Shown one piece after another: positions 63,851 to 64,000 of a stretch of DNA of 64,000 nt. The position numbers and the translations under genes were made by a program. Numbering within the stretch: the first letter of the stretch is position 1; each line of letters starts with the position of its first letter. Under the pieces are notes generated by a model. It saw nothing but the letters and a program-made list of their open reading frames with translations, had not been told where the DNA came from and did not search any database. Source of the stretch: Datnioides undecimradiatus (Eukaryota > Chordata > Actinopteri > Lobotiformes > Datnioididae); assembly GCA_008933995.1 (NCBI GenBank), contig WARS01000054.1, forward strand, positions 62,001 through 126,000, read 5' to 3'.

Positions 63851-64000
63851 GTGAGTGGATTCATTGACTATATTTGTGTGTGTGTGTGTGTTTTCTAAAG
63901 GGTTATTGTTTCAGTAGCGTTTGTGATCTTCTCAGGTGTTGTGTGTACTCGCTCGCTGGTATAAATGGAGTTGCACTTGCTCCTTTTCTTGCAAAACATC

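Noticed and set aside
1-64000. CRISPR arrays, bacterial operons or phage modules
   Set aside because: None was seen; the intron structure, repeats and gene content are those of a vertebrate.

Overview
This is vertebrate genomic DNA, most likely from a teleost (ray-finned) fish. Coding sequence is broken into short exons by GT-AG introns of about 85 bp to 4 kb. The repeats are fish types: a Tc1-like transposon remnant, a tRNA-derived SINE, L2/Rex-like and RTE-like LINE fragments, and CA and CT microsatellites.

Positions 929-53304 (+) hold the 3' nine-tenths of one very large gene, hydin, the HYDIN axonemal central-pair protein of motile cilia. I trace 84 consecutive exons whose reading frame joins across every junction. 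Together they give about 14.0 kb of coding sequence (about 4,670 codons), ending at a stop at 53302-53304 with an AATAAA at 53567. Mammalian HYDIN is about 5,120 residues, so roughly the first 450-500 residues lie upstream of the window. The protein is mostly repeated ASH/MSP-like immunoglobulin-fold domains, seen as many copies of a hydrophobic-FG-hydrophobic-G signature. In the middle is a P-loop (adenylate-kinase-like) segment at about 26.9-28.7 kb and a charged coiled-coil segment at about 28.5-33.5 kb. Within the charged segment a three-exon cassette has been tandemly duplicated.

Positions 53.6-58.4 kb are intergenic. They carry five minus-strand tRNA-Pro genes of identical sequence except for the first anticodon base, in the order AGG, TGG, AGG, TGG, AGG. 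These are followed by a decayed second copy, about 0.95 kb, of the hydin terminal exon, 3' UTR and downstream flank (about 57.43-58.37 kb).

From 58896 onward (+) is the 5' end of necab2, a neuronal EF-hand calcium-binding protein. Exon 1 ends at 59222, a 4.6 kb intron follows, and a 25-base second exon lies at 63826-63850. The rest of the gene is beyond the window.

I found no bacterial operon, CRISPR array or wholly new gene system. The most notable signals are the duplicated exon cassette in hydin, the hydin 3'-end duplication flanking the tRNA-Pro cluster, and the tRNA array with its CTCF-like flanking motifs. All exon calls come from reading splice sites, frame continuity and remembered similarity to mammalian HYDIN and NECAB2; no alignment or transcript data were available.
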